From positions 28,530,397-28,594,396 of the forward strand of contig CM053337.1 of the NCBI GenBank assembly GCA_028583605.1: a stretch of DNA of 64,000 bases, in the 5' to 3' direction. Shown here piece by piece: positions 12,358 to 24,000 of this stretch. The stretch comes from Dastarcus helophoroides. Its lineage: Eukaryota > Arthropoda > Insecta > Coleoptera > Bothrideridae. The position numbers were made by a program, and so were the translations under genes. The notes beneath the pieces are model-generated. The model did no database searches. It saw only the letters and a list, made by a program, of their open reading frames with translations, and was not told where the DNA came from. Each line of letters starts with the position of its first letter. Position 1 is the stretch's first letter.

Positions 12358-13206
12358 AGTCACCTTAATAGTTTATATTCTACCATTAGCTTTACTATGG
12401 AAATCGAAAACAACGGTTCTCTTCCTTTTCTTGACGTACTGGTCACCCGTTTACCAAACGGCCAAGTTTCTCATTCCGTTTATTGAAAACCCACCCATAC
12501 CAATCGTTATTTGCATGCAGAGTCCCATTATCACCCTTCCCAAAAACGTTCTGTCATAAATTCACTGATTTCACGAGCTGTAGCAATTTCACAACCGATA
12601 AATCTTTGAGGCGAGTTGATTAAAATTCGTTTCAACTTCCGCAACAATAGTTACAAATCGCACGACATTGAAACTGTCATTAAACGACATCTTCACCCTA
12701 CCCCTCGTCCTTCACAAAATTCAATAATTTCTTCTAAAGCCTTTCTTCCTCATGTTTATGGAGAAACAGATCAAATCGGAAAATTGTTGAGAAAACACAA
12801 CATTAAACCCATTTTTTCATCATTCTCAAAGATCCAACAGCTCCTCCCATTTCCCAAAGATAAAATTTCATCCTTTTGTTCTAATGGTGTATACAGGGTT
12901 TCTTGTTCTTGTGGTTCAGTGTACATCGGAGAAACGGGGCGATCATTTAAGACGCAAATATCCGAGCACCGAAGATGTCTTAGGTCTGGTTTATTTTCGC
13001 AGTCAGCCATTGCGAAACATCAACATGAGACCGAACATAAGATTCTCTTTAATAATATTTCAATTATATTCAATATTCCCAATTACTATAATAGAAAAAT
13101 ACGCGATGCCATTGGAAGCCAAAAATTCTCCAAATACATCATCAGAGACGACGATTACATGCTTTCCTCCATCTGGAAACCAACCATCGGAAATCTTCGG
13201 GAGTGA
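12358..13206 (+). pseudogene. Penelope-like element, RT C-terminus plus GIY-YIG nuclease (copy 1)
   Basis: A single frame is open from about 12355 to the TGA ending at 13206 apart from two in-frame TGA stops, at 12484-12486 and 12607-12609. The first part (SFTMEIENNGSLPFLDVLV, then KPTHTNRYLHAESH) matches the end of a Penelope-like reverse transcriptase. The C-terminal 110 residues hold a GIY-YIG endonuclease: GVYRVSC at about 12889-12909, then VYIGETGR with downstream Arg, His and Glu. PLEs use this nuclease to nick target DNA for reverse transcription. The RT catalytic region is missing, so the copy is 5'-truncated, as is common for PLEs. The ATG at 12616 is only the first Met after the second stop, not a true start. 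Downstream lie the tandem units and a degenerate hammerhead typical of PLE terminal repeats. Confidence 0.85.
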
Positions 13207-13608
13207 TCACACAGATGAATGGTACATGAATTTTCCCTTTCCCTCTTTCCTCTTAGAAGAGTTTCGCCATTGGTATGGCGGACATTCTAAGTTACCGTGC
13301 TCTTCTGTCTAAACTTTCTTATCCTTTGTACCAATTTTCAATTCAGAAGAGTTTCGCCTCTGGTATGGTGGACATACTGAGTTACCGTGCTCTGATGTTG
13401 TGAAATTGACCTTTTTAGTCTTTCATTTTTGCATATTCCCTTATACTTCTCTTTTTTATTGATTGTTTCTGTTCTTTTTTCCTAAAGAAGCCCCCTACGA
13501 TGGTAGGCGAAACGTCGAACACTTTTAGTAGTTCTTTGACACGGTCCAATCCCGGAAGAAAGTATATCCTGTACTGACTCTGGCAGTGAAAGCCTTCGTT
13601 ATCATTTA
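13207..13608 (+). mobile_element. PLE 3' region with tandem units (copy 1)
   Basis: After the nuclease stop come two related units (about 13255-13345 and 13346-13403) built on GAAGAGTTTCGCC...GGTATGG...GACAT...GTTACCGTGCTCT, then an AT-rich linker, a degenerate hammerhead motif and the end GACTCTGGCAGTGAAAGCC. The same string in the same order occurs inverted at 20180-20445 and 30537-30960, which defines it as one PLE family end. Confidence 0.75.
13482..13522 (+). ncRNA. Degenerate PLE hammerhead ribozyme motif (copy 1)
   Basis: Contains CTAAAGA, a GC-rich stem-loop region, then GAAAC-GTC-GAAC. The CUGANGA box has become CUAAAGA (the conserved G5 is A) and the upstream strand of stem I has been replaced by a T run. 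It is therefore predicted inactive. Identified by comparison with copy 3 at 30616-30660. Confidence 0.6.
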
Positions 13609-13609
13609 G

Positions 13610-15835
13610 ACAAGGTGAAATTTTGAAAAATATTCAAGATTTTTGGGAGAAATCGAAATAGGAGATGCTTAATTTGCTTGATTTGTTAAATTTTAATTTT
13701 TTAAGTATAAGTTTAAATCTGCAAAAAATTTAAACTCTCTAGATAACGTCGAAATACAAATAAGAATTTGGAGAAGTTAAAGATTCGAATTTTTGGAAAA
13801 TGAGTTTTATTTTCGCAAATTACGGTTATCTGCCATTACTAGAGATTAAAAAAAATATATATTTTTTAAATTCATTTCGATAACGAATTAACATTTTTAT
13901 AGAGTGCACATTTGGCCTCTCCGAAAATTGACTTTCTACGTGCAATACAACACCAGAAGGAATATTCCTCACATTTTAGTATTATTGGCTGTAAATTTAA
14001 ATAAATAAATATTGTAGTGGTCCGCTAGAGAGTGAACGCCATTGACGTGTCTGGCAAAAACTTTATAGAAAAATTATTTTGCAATAAAATCAGATGACTA
14101 TATTAAAACGTCGTTCAGACTGTTGAAAATATAGAAGAAAGACAGAATTCTTATTTAAACTTTAAGCCGGCACAACTGCAACTTCCACATATTAGCATAT
14201 TTTGAACCAAAAGGTTTAAAATGTGTTGCGAAAGTTTGGACAACAATGCGAAAGTTTGGCGTTCTCTTCTTAGAATTCTCGAATATTACGAATGTCTCCG
14301 CCAATGGCAGCATTAACAATTCTAATTTAGTGTTCCCAAAAGGTAGTTCCTTGATCCGGCAGGAAGGCAGTAAAAAGTCATTATCCTCATCCAGCGGCAA
14401 GCTTAGGAATTCCCTTGGAAAATGTCCTAGAGGGGGACGCAAAGGTTCTCGTTTGCATATCAAATGAAATTTTACGTGGCACACGAGATGCTTATGTGTG
14501 CGTTTCGTGGAAAATTTAGGAAGTAAAGGCGAATAATTCGTCAAGTTTAAAAGATTTCTGTTAAAAAGGCGCTTTCGTTGAATTGAAAACCACAAGCGAG
14601 TTATGATTTAGCGCTGTAATGGGCAAAGAAAAGAAAATAAATAGGTTCTGAGATTTTCCAAATTGAATTTAAAAAAAAGTAAACAACTGTAATTGCATAC
14701 GTACAAACGTACAAACACACAACCAATTTATACATTCCACTAATTAAAAATATCTAGCTTATACACGTTCGTTTGTTTACAGGGTTAACATTTTTCAGTT
14801 AAAAAGAACTTTTTAAACAATACTTAATTAAAAAAGTGCTTTCTAACTTTCGTTATTTAAACACTGTAATTATATACAGCCAACAACATCTTTCTATTGG
14901 AAAAGGATAACACAGAGTAACCTAGGAGCAACATACTGTTAGCACACCCAGTCAACTCAATTCTTAAATAAACATAACTTAAGTTTCCGACTTTTCATTT
15001 GACAAAATTAGACAAAAGTTAATATTTCGAAATTAACATTGAACTAAAAAAAATGGAAGTCTATAACTCCAAAAAACTTAAAAAAAAACTAAGAAGTCAA
15101 AACGAAAATTTTGAGCGCAAAAGCGAAGTTTCGAATTTTGTATAAAAAATTCTGAAATGTCGAGAAAAAGTTAATATTTCAAGATAAAAATCAAACTAAA
15201 AAAATCAAAAACATTAACGGGGAAATTACAAAAAAAAAATATTTTGCAGAGTTTTTTGAAATTGTTACTTTTTAGAAAAAGACTAATTATTAGGTGCACT
15301 AGCTCCGGCAGCTAGTTGGTAGTTGAAGAGGTGGATTCACGGGTTATATTTTTAATTTTCTTTTACGCAAAAATAACAAACAAGTGGACTCTTTTACTAA
15401 TATTATGGCCGACAATTGACATAGAAAAATAAACATCAATATCAAACCCCGTAATTTTGAGATTTATGCAACAAATATTAAAATTATATTTAAATTGGAC
15501 ATCGACTTTGGTTTTGATTTTGGTTACGCCTAGATTCGACCAAAAAATTCGGTTTCTCCGCAGTTTCGGTTTGGGCAGAAAATAGGCCGAAACTTGGCCC
15601 AGACAAATTTTCAATTTTTTAGTTTGCATTCGGATTAAAAAAAGCTTTAAGTAAAGTTAGTTTATTCATTTATAAAAGAAATTCTAGATTTCACTTCCTA
15701 CTTATATTACATTTTTAAAGTAAGTTGAAATCTAAGAAAAAAATATGTAGATATATAATTTTTGAGTTTAAAGTGAAAACATTCAGAAAAAAGTTAAAAT
15801 TCAGAAACAAATCTATGAGTTAATAATAGTAATAT
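13610..15835. other. No supportable gene; unassigned overlapping ORFs
   Basis: Mostly AT-rich. At 14155-14595 (minus) there is an unusual 146-codon ORF overlapping a 73-codon plus-strand ORF at 14246-14467. Neither matches a family I recognise, and the sequence has somewhat higher complexity than its surroundings. A short end-like motif, ACAAGGTGATTCTAAAAAAAT, sits at 15837 and may be an old mariner-type terminus. Confidence 0.35.
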
Positions 15836-16037
15836 ACAAGGTGATTCTAAAAAAATCAAAATCGTATTTTAAAACCCAAAATAAGTCTAAGAGTTTATAT
15901 AAACATATGTCGTAAAATGCTTCGTTTCCGAGATACAGGTTGTGGCAACTTACTTCCTGGGTGCAATGTAGACTAGCCTCCTCGCGGTGCACCCTGAGCA
16001 ACGTGATAACATCACGGCTAAATAGTCTACAAAAAAC

Positions 16038-18015
16038 TTGGCTGCCAGACAATCCAAAGGATCTCCTGGCAATCTAGGCATGCTAACTAAATACGAAAAA
16101 TTCGATAACGGCTCGTATCATAGCCCAAAGACTAAGAGATTCGGGTCCTCACTCCGCGTCTGCCAGCTAAACATAAAAAGCATAAGCAGATCCAGATGCG
16201 ACTATCTCACAAAATTTCTGCTTGACGAAAATGTCGACGTTGTGCTACTTCAGGAAACCCATGCCGTCTCGGAAACCGACCTCAAGGGGAGGGGCAGAAT
16301 ACAACGCTTTGAACTGGTGGCAGCCACTTACCACCAGTCGTATGGAGTCGCCATATACGTCCGCAACGGCATCGAGAATGCCCAATTCCTCACTACTACA
16401 TCCGAAAAAGACATACATATGGTAAATATAAAGGTGGGCGAAACGAACGAACATCATAAATATATACAAACCTTCAAATCAGCAATGGCCTGATGAAGTC
16501 CTCCCTAGTCTCGAACACCCAACGCTATACGCTGGGGATTTTAACAGCCACCACGAGAGTGGTGATATGCTCAGAACAACCAATGTGGAGAAAGACTCTT
16601 GGACTGGGCCGAAGGAAACAAGATCTACCTTATATTTGATGCTAAAGAACGGGGAACATTCCACTCGGCCGCATGGGGAAAAGATTACAATCCGGATCTG
16701 TGTTTCGTAACCACTACCAAAGGCAAACCACTGCCCACGCAAAGAACTGTTGTTGTCAACTCCCCACACAGGCCCAGGCCAATAATACTAAATCTTGGTC
16801 TCTCAATACCCATAATTAAGTCCATTCCCCGACCCACATGGAACTTCCAGAAAGCTGACTGGGGAGGATATCGCACCGATCTAAATAAGCGCATCCGATT
16901 CATTCTCCCCCTACCAGAGAATTACCATCAATTTAAAAAAGCAGCTATCACCACGGCCAAAAAGCCCATCCCCAAAGGCTTCAGAAGGGAATACATCCCA
17001 GGATGGAACTACCATTGCGAGCAACTCTATGACGACTTTGCCGAAAATGGACCCAGAAATCGCCGATGACCTATTACACAGTCTCGACTCCGCCAGAAGA
17101 CAACAATGGACAGACACGTGGAACAGATGTACTTCACCCGATCAAGCAGAAAAGCATGGAGTCTCCTGCATAAACTCGGGCGATCAACTGCTCCAGTGAA
17201 AAGAAACTCCCCCATCTTCCCAAACAAGTTGCAAACAAAATTGTGGAATTATCAAGAGCCACATTCTATAAACAGCACACCATAGATGTCAAAAGAGAGT
17301 TGACAAAGCTCAAAAGAGCCGCTCATATAGAATCTGATCTCGCCAGGCCACTGAAGTAGAACTACTGCAATAAAAGTTATGAAACCGGGAAAAGCTCCAG
17401 GATTTGTTAAAGTCCACCCAGAGTTTATCATACATGCTGGGAAAAACACAGTAAAATGGCTGTCAAAATTCTTTTCGAACATATTTAAGACTGGCCATCC
17501 CCCAAAAGAATTCAAAAAAGCCAAGATCATAGCCCTACTGAAACCGGGAAAACCAGCAGATCAGCCCCAAAGCTATAGACCAATAGCTCTCCTTAGCAGC
17601 ACATATAAACTACTCGAGCACCTAATATATAACAGGATATGCGACCCCATCTTGGAGCACATCCCAGCTGAGCAAGCTGGATTCTGGCCCGGCCGCAACT
17701 GCTGCGATCAAGTACTAGCATTAACATCGTACATAGAGGCCGGCTTTCAACAAAACTTAAGAATATCGGCGGTGTTCCTGGATATAACGGTGGCCTACGA
17801 CATTGTCTGGAAGGAAGGGTTTATCTGCAAGCTGCTAAGGGTCATACCTTGTCAAGCAACGACCCGCCTAATACAAAATATGCTTGGCGATAGATGTTTC
17901 CAAGTGATTATGGATGGAAAGATCATCAAGACCAGGCTCATTAACAATGGCCTACCACAAGGCTCAGTTCTGGCCCCACTGCTATTCAATTTGTATATAT
18001 CTGACATACCAACCA
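16038..18015 (+). pseudogene. Non-LTR retrotransposon (LINE A): endonuclease and reverse transcriptase, broken
   Basis: From about 16140 an apurinic-type endonuclease is readable: LRVCQLNIKSISRS, LLQETHA, and after a +1 frameshift near 16460, LYAGDFNSHH, the metal-binding/DNase core. A second shift near 16590 leads to the rest of the domain (FHSAAWGKDYNPDLCFV). RT is readable at 17379-18015: KPGKAPG, KIIALLKPGK, SYRPIALLSSTYKLLEHL, AEQAGFWPGRNCCDQV, LDITVAYDIVWKEG and NGLPQGSVLAPLLFNLYISDIP. The element would nick DNA and prime reverse transcription on the target. The sequence stops just before the expected catalytic F/Y-A-D-D box, where the foldback element at 18016 begins. At least three frameshifts make it dead. 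Clade is uncertain; it is Jockey-superfamily-like. GC content is clearly higher than the flanks. Confidence 0.85.
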
Positions 18016-19143
18016 CACAGGGTAAAATATACTGTTTGTAATATAAGCACGAAATTTGGCACAAGGGGGCTTTTTAGGTCAAAAAACTCTAATTTCTTAA
18101 CATATTACCAATAGCTGATAGGGGGCGCTACCTGCGCTATCCTGCATAGTTCTAAATCATCATAACTTTTTTGTGCATCCACGTATATTAATTCTAAATG
18201 AGTTATTTTATTTCCCCATATTTTTTACGTAAAAAAGGTTTACTTGCTTAAAGTTGATACAAGCAACCGTTTCCAAGATATTTGCCTTTAAAACTTGACG
18301 TGCCTGGATTTTAAATTACTAAGATATTAAATTTTCGAAGTAGGCTATAAAAAAAGTAATCATAAGACAGCTTTGAAACTAATTTATGTAAAATATTACT
18401 TTGCAGTTAAAATTATTACCTAAATTTTGAAAATCTCAGTTAAGAAAATCCAAAAAATTAAAACGTAATTTATTTTCTAACATAGGGATGTGAGATATGA
18501 TCTCTGAGTCCGCACAAAAAAATTTTAATAGTCTGGGGGGTTAAAGCAGATATTTGGAGATAAATTTCAATAAAAGGCAGCCAGATTTTTAATTTTTTAC
18601 AATCCCTTTACATGAAAAAGGTCATTTCCCACATACTTATTTTCGAAAATAAAAATTGTTTTGGTATTTTATTTAAATTTGCTTTAGAAATTTAAAAAAC
18701 ATGTGTTATAATATTGTCAGTAAAGTGATATTTGATATAAACTATTTTAGAGTCAGTTTTATTACTTTTATTTTAAAACCTACTGCGAAAAATTCACATT
18801 TACATAACTTAAAACAAACGTACGGCAAATTTTGAAGGCAAATATATTGAAAACGGTTGCTTGTATCAACATTTGGAAAGTATACCTTTGTTTTGTAAAA
18901 AATGTAGATAAATAAAAATATTTATTTAGAATAAGTGTACATAAAGGCACAAAAAAGTTATGATGCTTTAGAATAATACAAGGTAGCGCAGGTGACGCCC
19001 CCTACGAGTTACTGACAATTTGTTGGCAAATTAAAATTTCTTGATCAAAGAAACCCCCCTATGCCAAATTTCTTGTTTATAGTGAAATGTGTTTATCAGT
19101 TATGCGAAAAAAACATAATTTTTTTCAGCTTTGACACCCTGTA
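18016..19143. mobile_element. Foldback/MITE-like element with long terminal inverted repeats
   Basis: About 250 bp at each end are imperfect inverted repeats. Left words AAATTTGGCACAAGGGGG, TAGGGGGCGCTACCTGCGC, CATCATAACTTTTTTGTGC and CAAGCAACCGTTTCC have complements at about 19050, 18990, 18960 and 18860. The right end is ACACCCTGTA; the left end is a related but shortened CACAGGGT. The middle (18300-18830) is AT-rich and non-coding. No transposase ORF, so non-autonomous. Subterminal order resembles the DD41D element at 52719-54955. It abuts and probably interrupted LINE A; no clean target duplication is seen. Confidence 0.75.
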
Positions 19144-19261
19144 TCTCTGTTAATATCAACTTTTGGTATAAGGTAAATGTAGCTAAATCACGTTATTTTT
19201 ATAATAAGAATCTACTTTTGCTCTATGTACCATTACTTATGGTCCCCCCTGTATAATAGTT

Positions 19262-19362
19262 AAATATTTGTCCGCCAGAATGGCAAAATCGTACAATATA
19301 CCTATACATACTGTATCTATGTTGCATGCACGCCGCTCCATAAGCTAAATAAATAAATAAAC
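19262..19362 (+). mobile_element. Probable 3' tail of LINE A
   Basis: A moderate-complexity segment ends in CCATAAGCTAAATAAATAAATAAA, a tetranucleotide tail like that of the LINE at 55.2-58.8 kb. It lies on the far side of the foldback element in the same orientation as LINE A. Linkage to LINE A is inferred. Confidence 0.35.
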
Positions 19363-20179
19363 TTCCTGATTTTACCATAGTTTTTAATTAATAGTTAATA
19401 GTGTACAGATAATTGAATGAAATTGGACACTTTATACCTTTTTATGTCCTTTCCAAATATCTAAGAAATATTTAACAGAACTTAACCAGTGGCGTGTATA
19501 TCCAGAGGAGTGGTGCTTAAAACGTGCCTCATTTTTTGGTATGCACTTTTTTTTGCAGTTTAGTCACAAAAATATAAACTACAAACGTTTTTACATAAAA
19601 AAGGCACTTTTACTAAAAGATATTGTCAACAATTTTTAAGTAAAATGCATTTTTATATCTCGATACACTAAAAACGCTCGCCTAAAAATCTCCGATGTGA
19701 CTCATAGTTGGCTTTGAAATGAGAGAAAATAAAATTAGTTGAAATGTTCTGTGGAAACAGATTATTTTTAACAAATATTAAACTAATTTTTTTTTATTTC
19801 CACTTTTTCCAAATTTTAGCCCTTTCTCTTTAGGATTTTGATTTAATTTTGAATTTTTTGAAAAAGTTCAGACAAAATTTAAATATTTTTCGAGTTTTTT
19901 CCGACCGCGTATTTATAGCCTTCATGTTTTCTAGAAGGGAATCTGTAAAGATAAGGCTTGTCGCTTTCGGAAACATCTAGAGCGCTCATCTGCCGTATGA
20001 TTTATTATCGCGGCCGGTTCCCATTATCAAAGTTTTCTAGAGAATTACAGGATATACTTTTTATTACGATTTGGAACTAATTTTGAGTAAACAAGCAAAT
20101 TTCCAGAAACAGAAGTTTTCAGAAAAAGTCGAAGTAGTAAAAAATGAAACCATCTCAAAAAAAATGATTTATATTAAAC
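19363..20179. other. No gene seen
   Basis: AT-rich DNA without recognised coding or repeat structure. A fragment near 20048 (ACAGGATATACTTTTTATTACG) resembles the extreme end of the PLE family and may mark an older partial copy. Confidence 0.4.
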
Positions 20180-20445
20180 AAATACAGATTTCTTCCTGGA
20201 TTGGATCGTGTCAAAGAGCTACTAAAAGTGTTCGACGTTTGGCCCACCATCGTGGGGGGCTTCTTCAGAAACAAAGAAAAGAAACAATAAATAAAAAGGA
20301 AAATATAAGGGAATATGCAAAAATGAAAGAATGAAAAGGCCAATTTCAAAACATCAGAGCACGATAACTCAGTATGTCCACCATACCAAAGGCGAAACTC
20401 TTCCGAGAGGAAAGAAAGAAAAGGAAACTATATACCATCCATCTG
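20180..20445 (-). mobile_element. PLE 3' end fragment (copy 2)
   Basis: On the minus strand this matches the PLE copy 1 3' region in order: CAGATGGATGGTA just downstream of where the nuclease stop would be, one GAAGAG...GCTCT unit, the AT-rich linker, a hammerhead-like motif and the end CCAATCCAGGAAG. It is truncated at the 5' side right after the position of the ORF stop, so nothing coding remains. Confidence 0.7.
20229..20272 (-). ncRNA. Degenerate PLE hammerhead ribozyme (copy 2)
   Basis: Keeps the CUGAAGA box, the GCCC/GGGC stem II and GUC, but the GAAA box reads CAAA (G12 to C) and stem I has a mismatch (GUUUC against GAAC). Predicted inactive. Confidence 0.6.
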
Positions 20446-20563
20446 CGCGAGAGAATTCTTTACTAATTCAAATTTTATAACTAGATTTTGTTACAATTGG
20501 AGAAAAAACATTAAATTTTCCGGTTGCTTCACCATAACCTCAGAAAATGTCCAATATTGAGAT

Positions 20564-20729
20564 TGTAAGAGGGCCCGCCAATAATTAAATGAAAAGTTTA
20601 TTTTAATCAAAAACGATTTATTTCTTACTCTTCTACAACAACACTCTTACACCCCTGACACACCTCTGCCGAGAGTGGACTCTTCCGCCCGCTGGCGCCA
20701 AATTTGAAATAGTTGTAAATCTGCCTACA
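20564..20729 (-). repeat. 3' LTR of element 1 (166 bp)
   Basis: Begins TGTAAGAGGG and ends GCCTACA on the plus strand (TG...CA termini). Identical to 25144-25309. It contains ATGAAAAGTTTATTTTAATC, a possible polyadenylation/TATA-type AT block. Confidence 0.95.
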
Positions 20730-20765
20730 ACTCGGCCAATCTGACCTTGGTGGCGTCCTCGCCAC
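20730..20765 (-). other. tRNA-Leu-like motif and hairpin in place of a polypurine tract (element 1)
   Basis: On the sense strand the sequence entering the 3' LTR is a perfect 6-bp hairpin GTGGCG-AGGA-CGCCAC (20750-20765), then GTCAGATTGGCCGAGT immediately before the LTR. The last string resembles the 5' end of leucine tRNA (acceptor strand, U8, then GGCCGAG of the D-arm). No purine-only run is present. The function as a plus-strand priming or circularisation site is inferred. Confidence 0.55.
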
Positions 20766-21052
20766 AATCATAAGTACATAATCGGGTAAGTAACCGAAAC
20801 ATAAACATAAGAACATAAACATAAGAAACATACGGTAATAATAAGTACATTCATAAGGTACGTAAGTACATTCATAAGTTACATAACATAAATACTTAAT
20901 GGACATAAAGGACTTATCGTAAGATCCTAGCACATAACCTAATCGTAAGGTACATAACAGAATTCATAAGGTTCATAACATAATTCGTAAGTACATAAGT
21001 AGACATAAGATACGAAAACGGAACATAACATAACATCATAAAATACTTAAAT
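20766..21052 (-). repeat. CATAAG-type short repeats in 3' UTR of element 1
   Basis: Between the Gag-Pol stop and the hairpin, words of the form ACATAA, CATAAG, GTAAGTACAT recur more than 20 times on the plus strand. No ORF crosses it. The other two LTR families here also have tandem repeats at this position. Confidence 0.75.
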
Positions 21053-24000
21053 CTACATTTCAGCAGATAGCCATAATTTCATATTGTGAGGGCTGCAAAC
21101 CCCTTCAAAAGGTATTTGGGTGACCTGGAAGCCATCGATATCTCTAACCACGTATCTATCATTTTCAAGACATTTTACAACCTGATAAGGTCCACGATAT
21201 CTTGGAATCAGTTTCTTATTGATTCCAGTAGTAACATCAATATTTTTAATCATGACATAATCATCAACTTGATACTTATGAGGAAGTTTATGCTTCTTAT
21301 CGTAATATTTTTTGTTATATTCTTGGATCTTTGCATTCGCTTTTCGAGCTTCATGTCGCACCTCCTCAAAATTTTCCCTTTCCTCATCAATTTCCAGAGA
21401 TGCTCGTAACGCGTCATTCTTATCGCGTTGATTGACTCCGAATAGAAGTTTTGATGGAGAAGTCGCTATAGATCGACAAAAGGAATTATTGATTGCGAAT
21501 TCGACATCAGGAATTACTTTATCCCATTTCGCGGATAATTCACTTAGTTTTGACAACATTGGTGTTAAATCTCGGTTTATTCTCTCGATTTGACCGTTTG
21601 CTTCTGGGGTATTGGTGGCGATCAAAGTATGGATTATATTATATTCATTAATGAAATTTTGGAAGTCTCCTGACTTAAAACATGAACCACGATCTGAGAC
21701 TATGCGCTTTGGAATACTATAGAACCGGAAATATGTCTTTAACGAGTTAATGACTTCACAAGTTTTTGTTGACTTGACCGCAAATAAAGTAACAAATTTG
21801 GTAAATCCGTCTATTATTTCAAATATGTATCTTTTACCACAGGAAGTTTTTTCCAGAGGACCATAATGGTCTATATAAATAGTCGCGAATGGTTTGTTAC
21901 CTTTATCGATATTATGTAAATTTCCTTCGGGTTTACCTGTAGGGGGAGAAAACGTAATACATTTTATGCAATTTTTTATGTGATCTTTTATTTTTTGCCT
22001 GAAATCCGGAAACCAATAAGATCTACTAAGATATTCAGCGGTTTTATCACCACCGACATGACCAAGATTATCATGACACATTATTAAAATATTTTTTTCC
22101 ATTAATTTCGGCACATAAAATAACAGGTTATTTTTTCTTTTTCTATACACAAGACCATTTCTAAGTTCAAAATGTTTGCTATCTTTTGTTTCCAATTCTA
22201 ATTTTAATTCTTTAATAGTGCTATCCAAATTTTGTGCAATCGATAAATTTTGTTCAAATGTATTTTCTTCGAGAATCATGATGCCATTACACCGGCTAAG
22301 GGCATCTACGTGGGCCATTCGATGATTTGGGCGATGTTCAATTGTATAATCGTAATTTTCTAAGATGAGGGCCCATCTGGTAATACGCGGATTAATATCT
22401 TTTTTATTTAAAGCCATTTTAATAGCATTGCAGTCGGTGACGATTTTAAATTTTAATCCGTGTACATACGTATGAAATTTTTCAAGAGCATAAACGACTG
22501 CTAACATTTCTAGTTCATAGCTATGTAATTTTGCTTCACCATCAGTAGTTCGTTTACTCAGATAGCGGACAGGCTTAAACTTACCATCTTTTTGCTTTTG
22601 CAGCAAGATAGCTCCAAATCCTTTTGCGCAAGCGTCGCAATGTATTTCGGTTTCTAAAATAGGCGAATATATTGCCAACAAAGGGGCATTCACAAGAGAA
22701 TCTTTAAGGGTTTCAAATGACATTAGTTCTTCTTCCTCCAATTTAAATTGTGCATCCTTTTTAATTAAATCATAGAGAGGCTTAGCTTTAAGTGAAAATG
22801 ACGAGATAAATCTACGAAAATAACTAGCTAATCCTAAAAATCTTTGAACTTCTTTTGAACAGGTAGGTATAGGATAATTCTTTACTGATTCAATATTGGC
22901 TGGATTAGGCTTAATGCCACCGAACTTTACTAGGTAACCAAGGTAAGTGATTTCGTAATACAAGAAAAAGCATTTATCTAATCGGAACTTCAAGCTTCGC
23001 TCGGCCGCAATACGGAAAATGTTTTCCAAAATATCAAAATGTTCTTCTAGGGTTTCTGTGGCGACTAGAATGTCGTCCATGTAGAGAATGACTTTGTGTG
23101 ATTTTAAAAGATCCGAAAAAATGTTGTACAAATACCGTTGAAATACCCTTGGAGCATTAGTTAGGCCAAACGGCATTCTAATATATTCAAATTGGCCTAA
23201 AGGAGTTATAAAAGAGGTGTATATTATGCTACATTCCGCAACTTTAATATGGTGGAACCCATTTTTTAAATCTAATGTACTAAAATACTTTTTATTTTTC
23301 AACAGATCTAAATTATCGTCGATTAATGGAGTCGGAAAGTTGTCACGAATTGTAATTTTGTTAATTTCTCGATAATCTATACACAGTCGCAATTCACCAT
23401 TCTTTTTTTTGATTAATACAATTTTGCTTGCATACGGTGAGCTGCTTGCTCTAATAATATCCTTGCTTAACAAATCATCCAGTATATTTTGTAGTTGTTC
23501 TTTTTCATGAAACGATAAACGCCTTGGTCGAAAGAAAATGGGTTGATCGTGCTTCAATTGAATTGTCATTTCGTAGCTATTATCATAATTGTTGGAGTAG
23601 TTGTTTTCATAAAGTTCAGTAAACATAGATTTTAGATGGTTGCAAGTCACATGATCTAAACGTTCATTAATATTTAGGCTATCTGTTGCACAGGGATTGA
23701 TATTTTCGAAATTAACATGTAATATTTCAGACATAAAATTACTTTCTAGATTTACACTGTCTCTAAATTCGAAAGAGCATGGAACAATTACATCGGTACC
23801 TAAGACACATCCATAACTCATTGTCTCATTCGGGACCACATAAAGTTTAACTTTAATTTCTTTTTTATCATTAATAAGTATTGTTGTTGAAAAAATCCCC
23901 AATATGTGAAGTTTGGAATTGTTAACACCAGAAAATTTGTCATCATCACAAATGGGCATATTGAAGTTATATTCATGAACATATTTACTTTTAATAAAAC

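Noticed and set aside
12884..13312. 142-codon plus-strand ORF overlapping the PLE nuclease
   Set aside because: It is an out-of-frame shadow of the GIY-YIG frame, which has the recognisable motifs.
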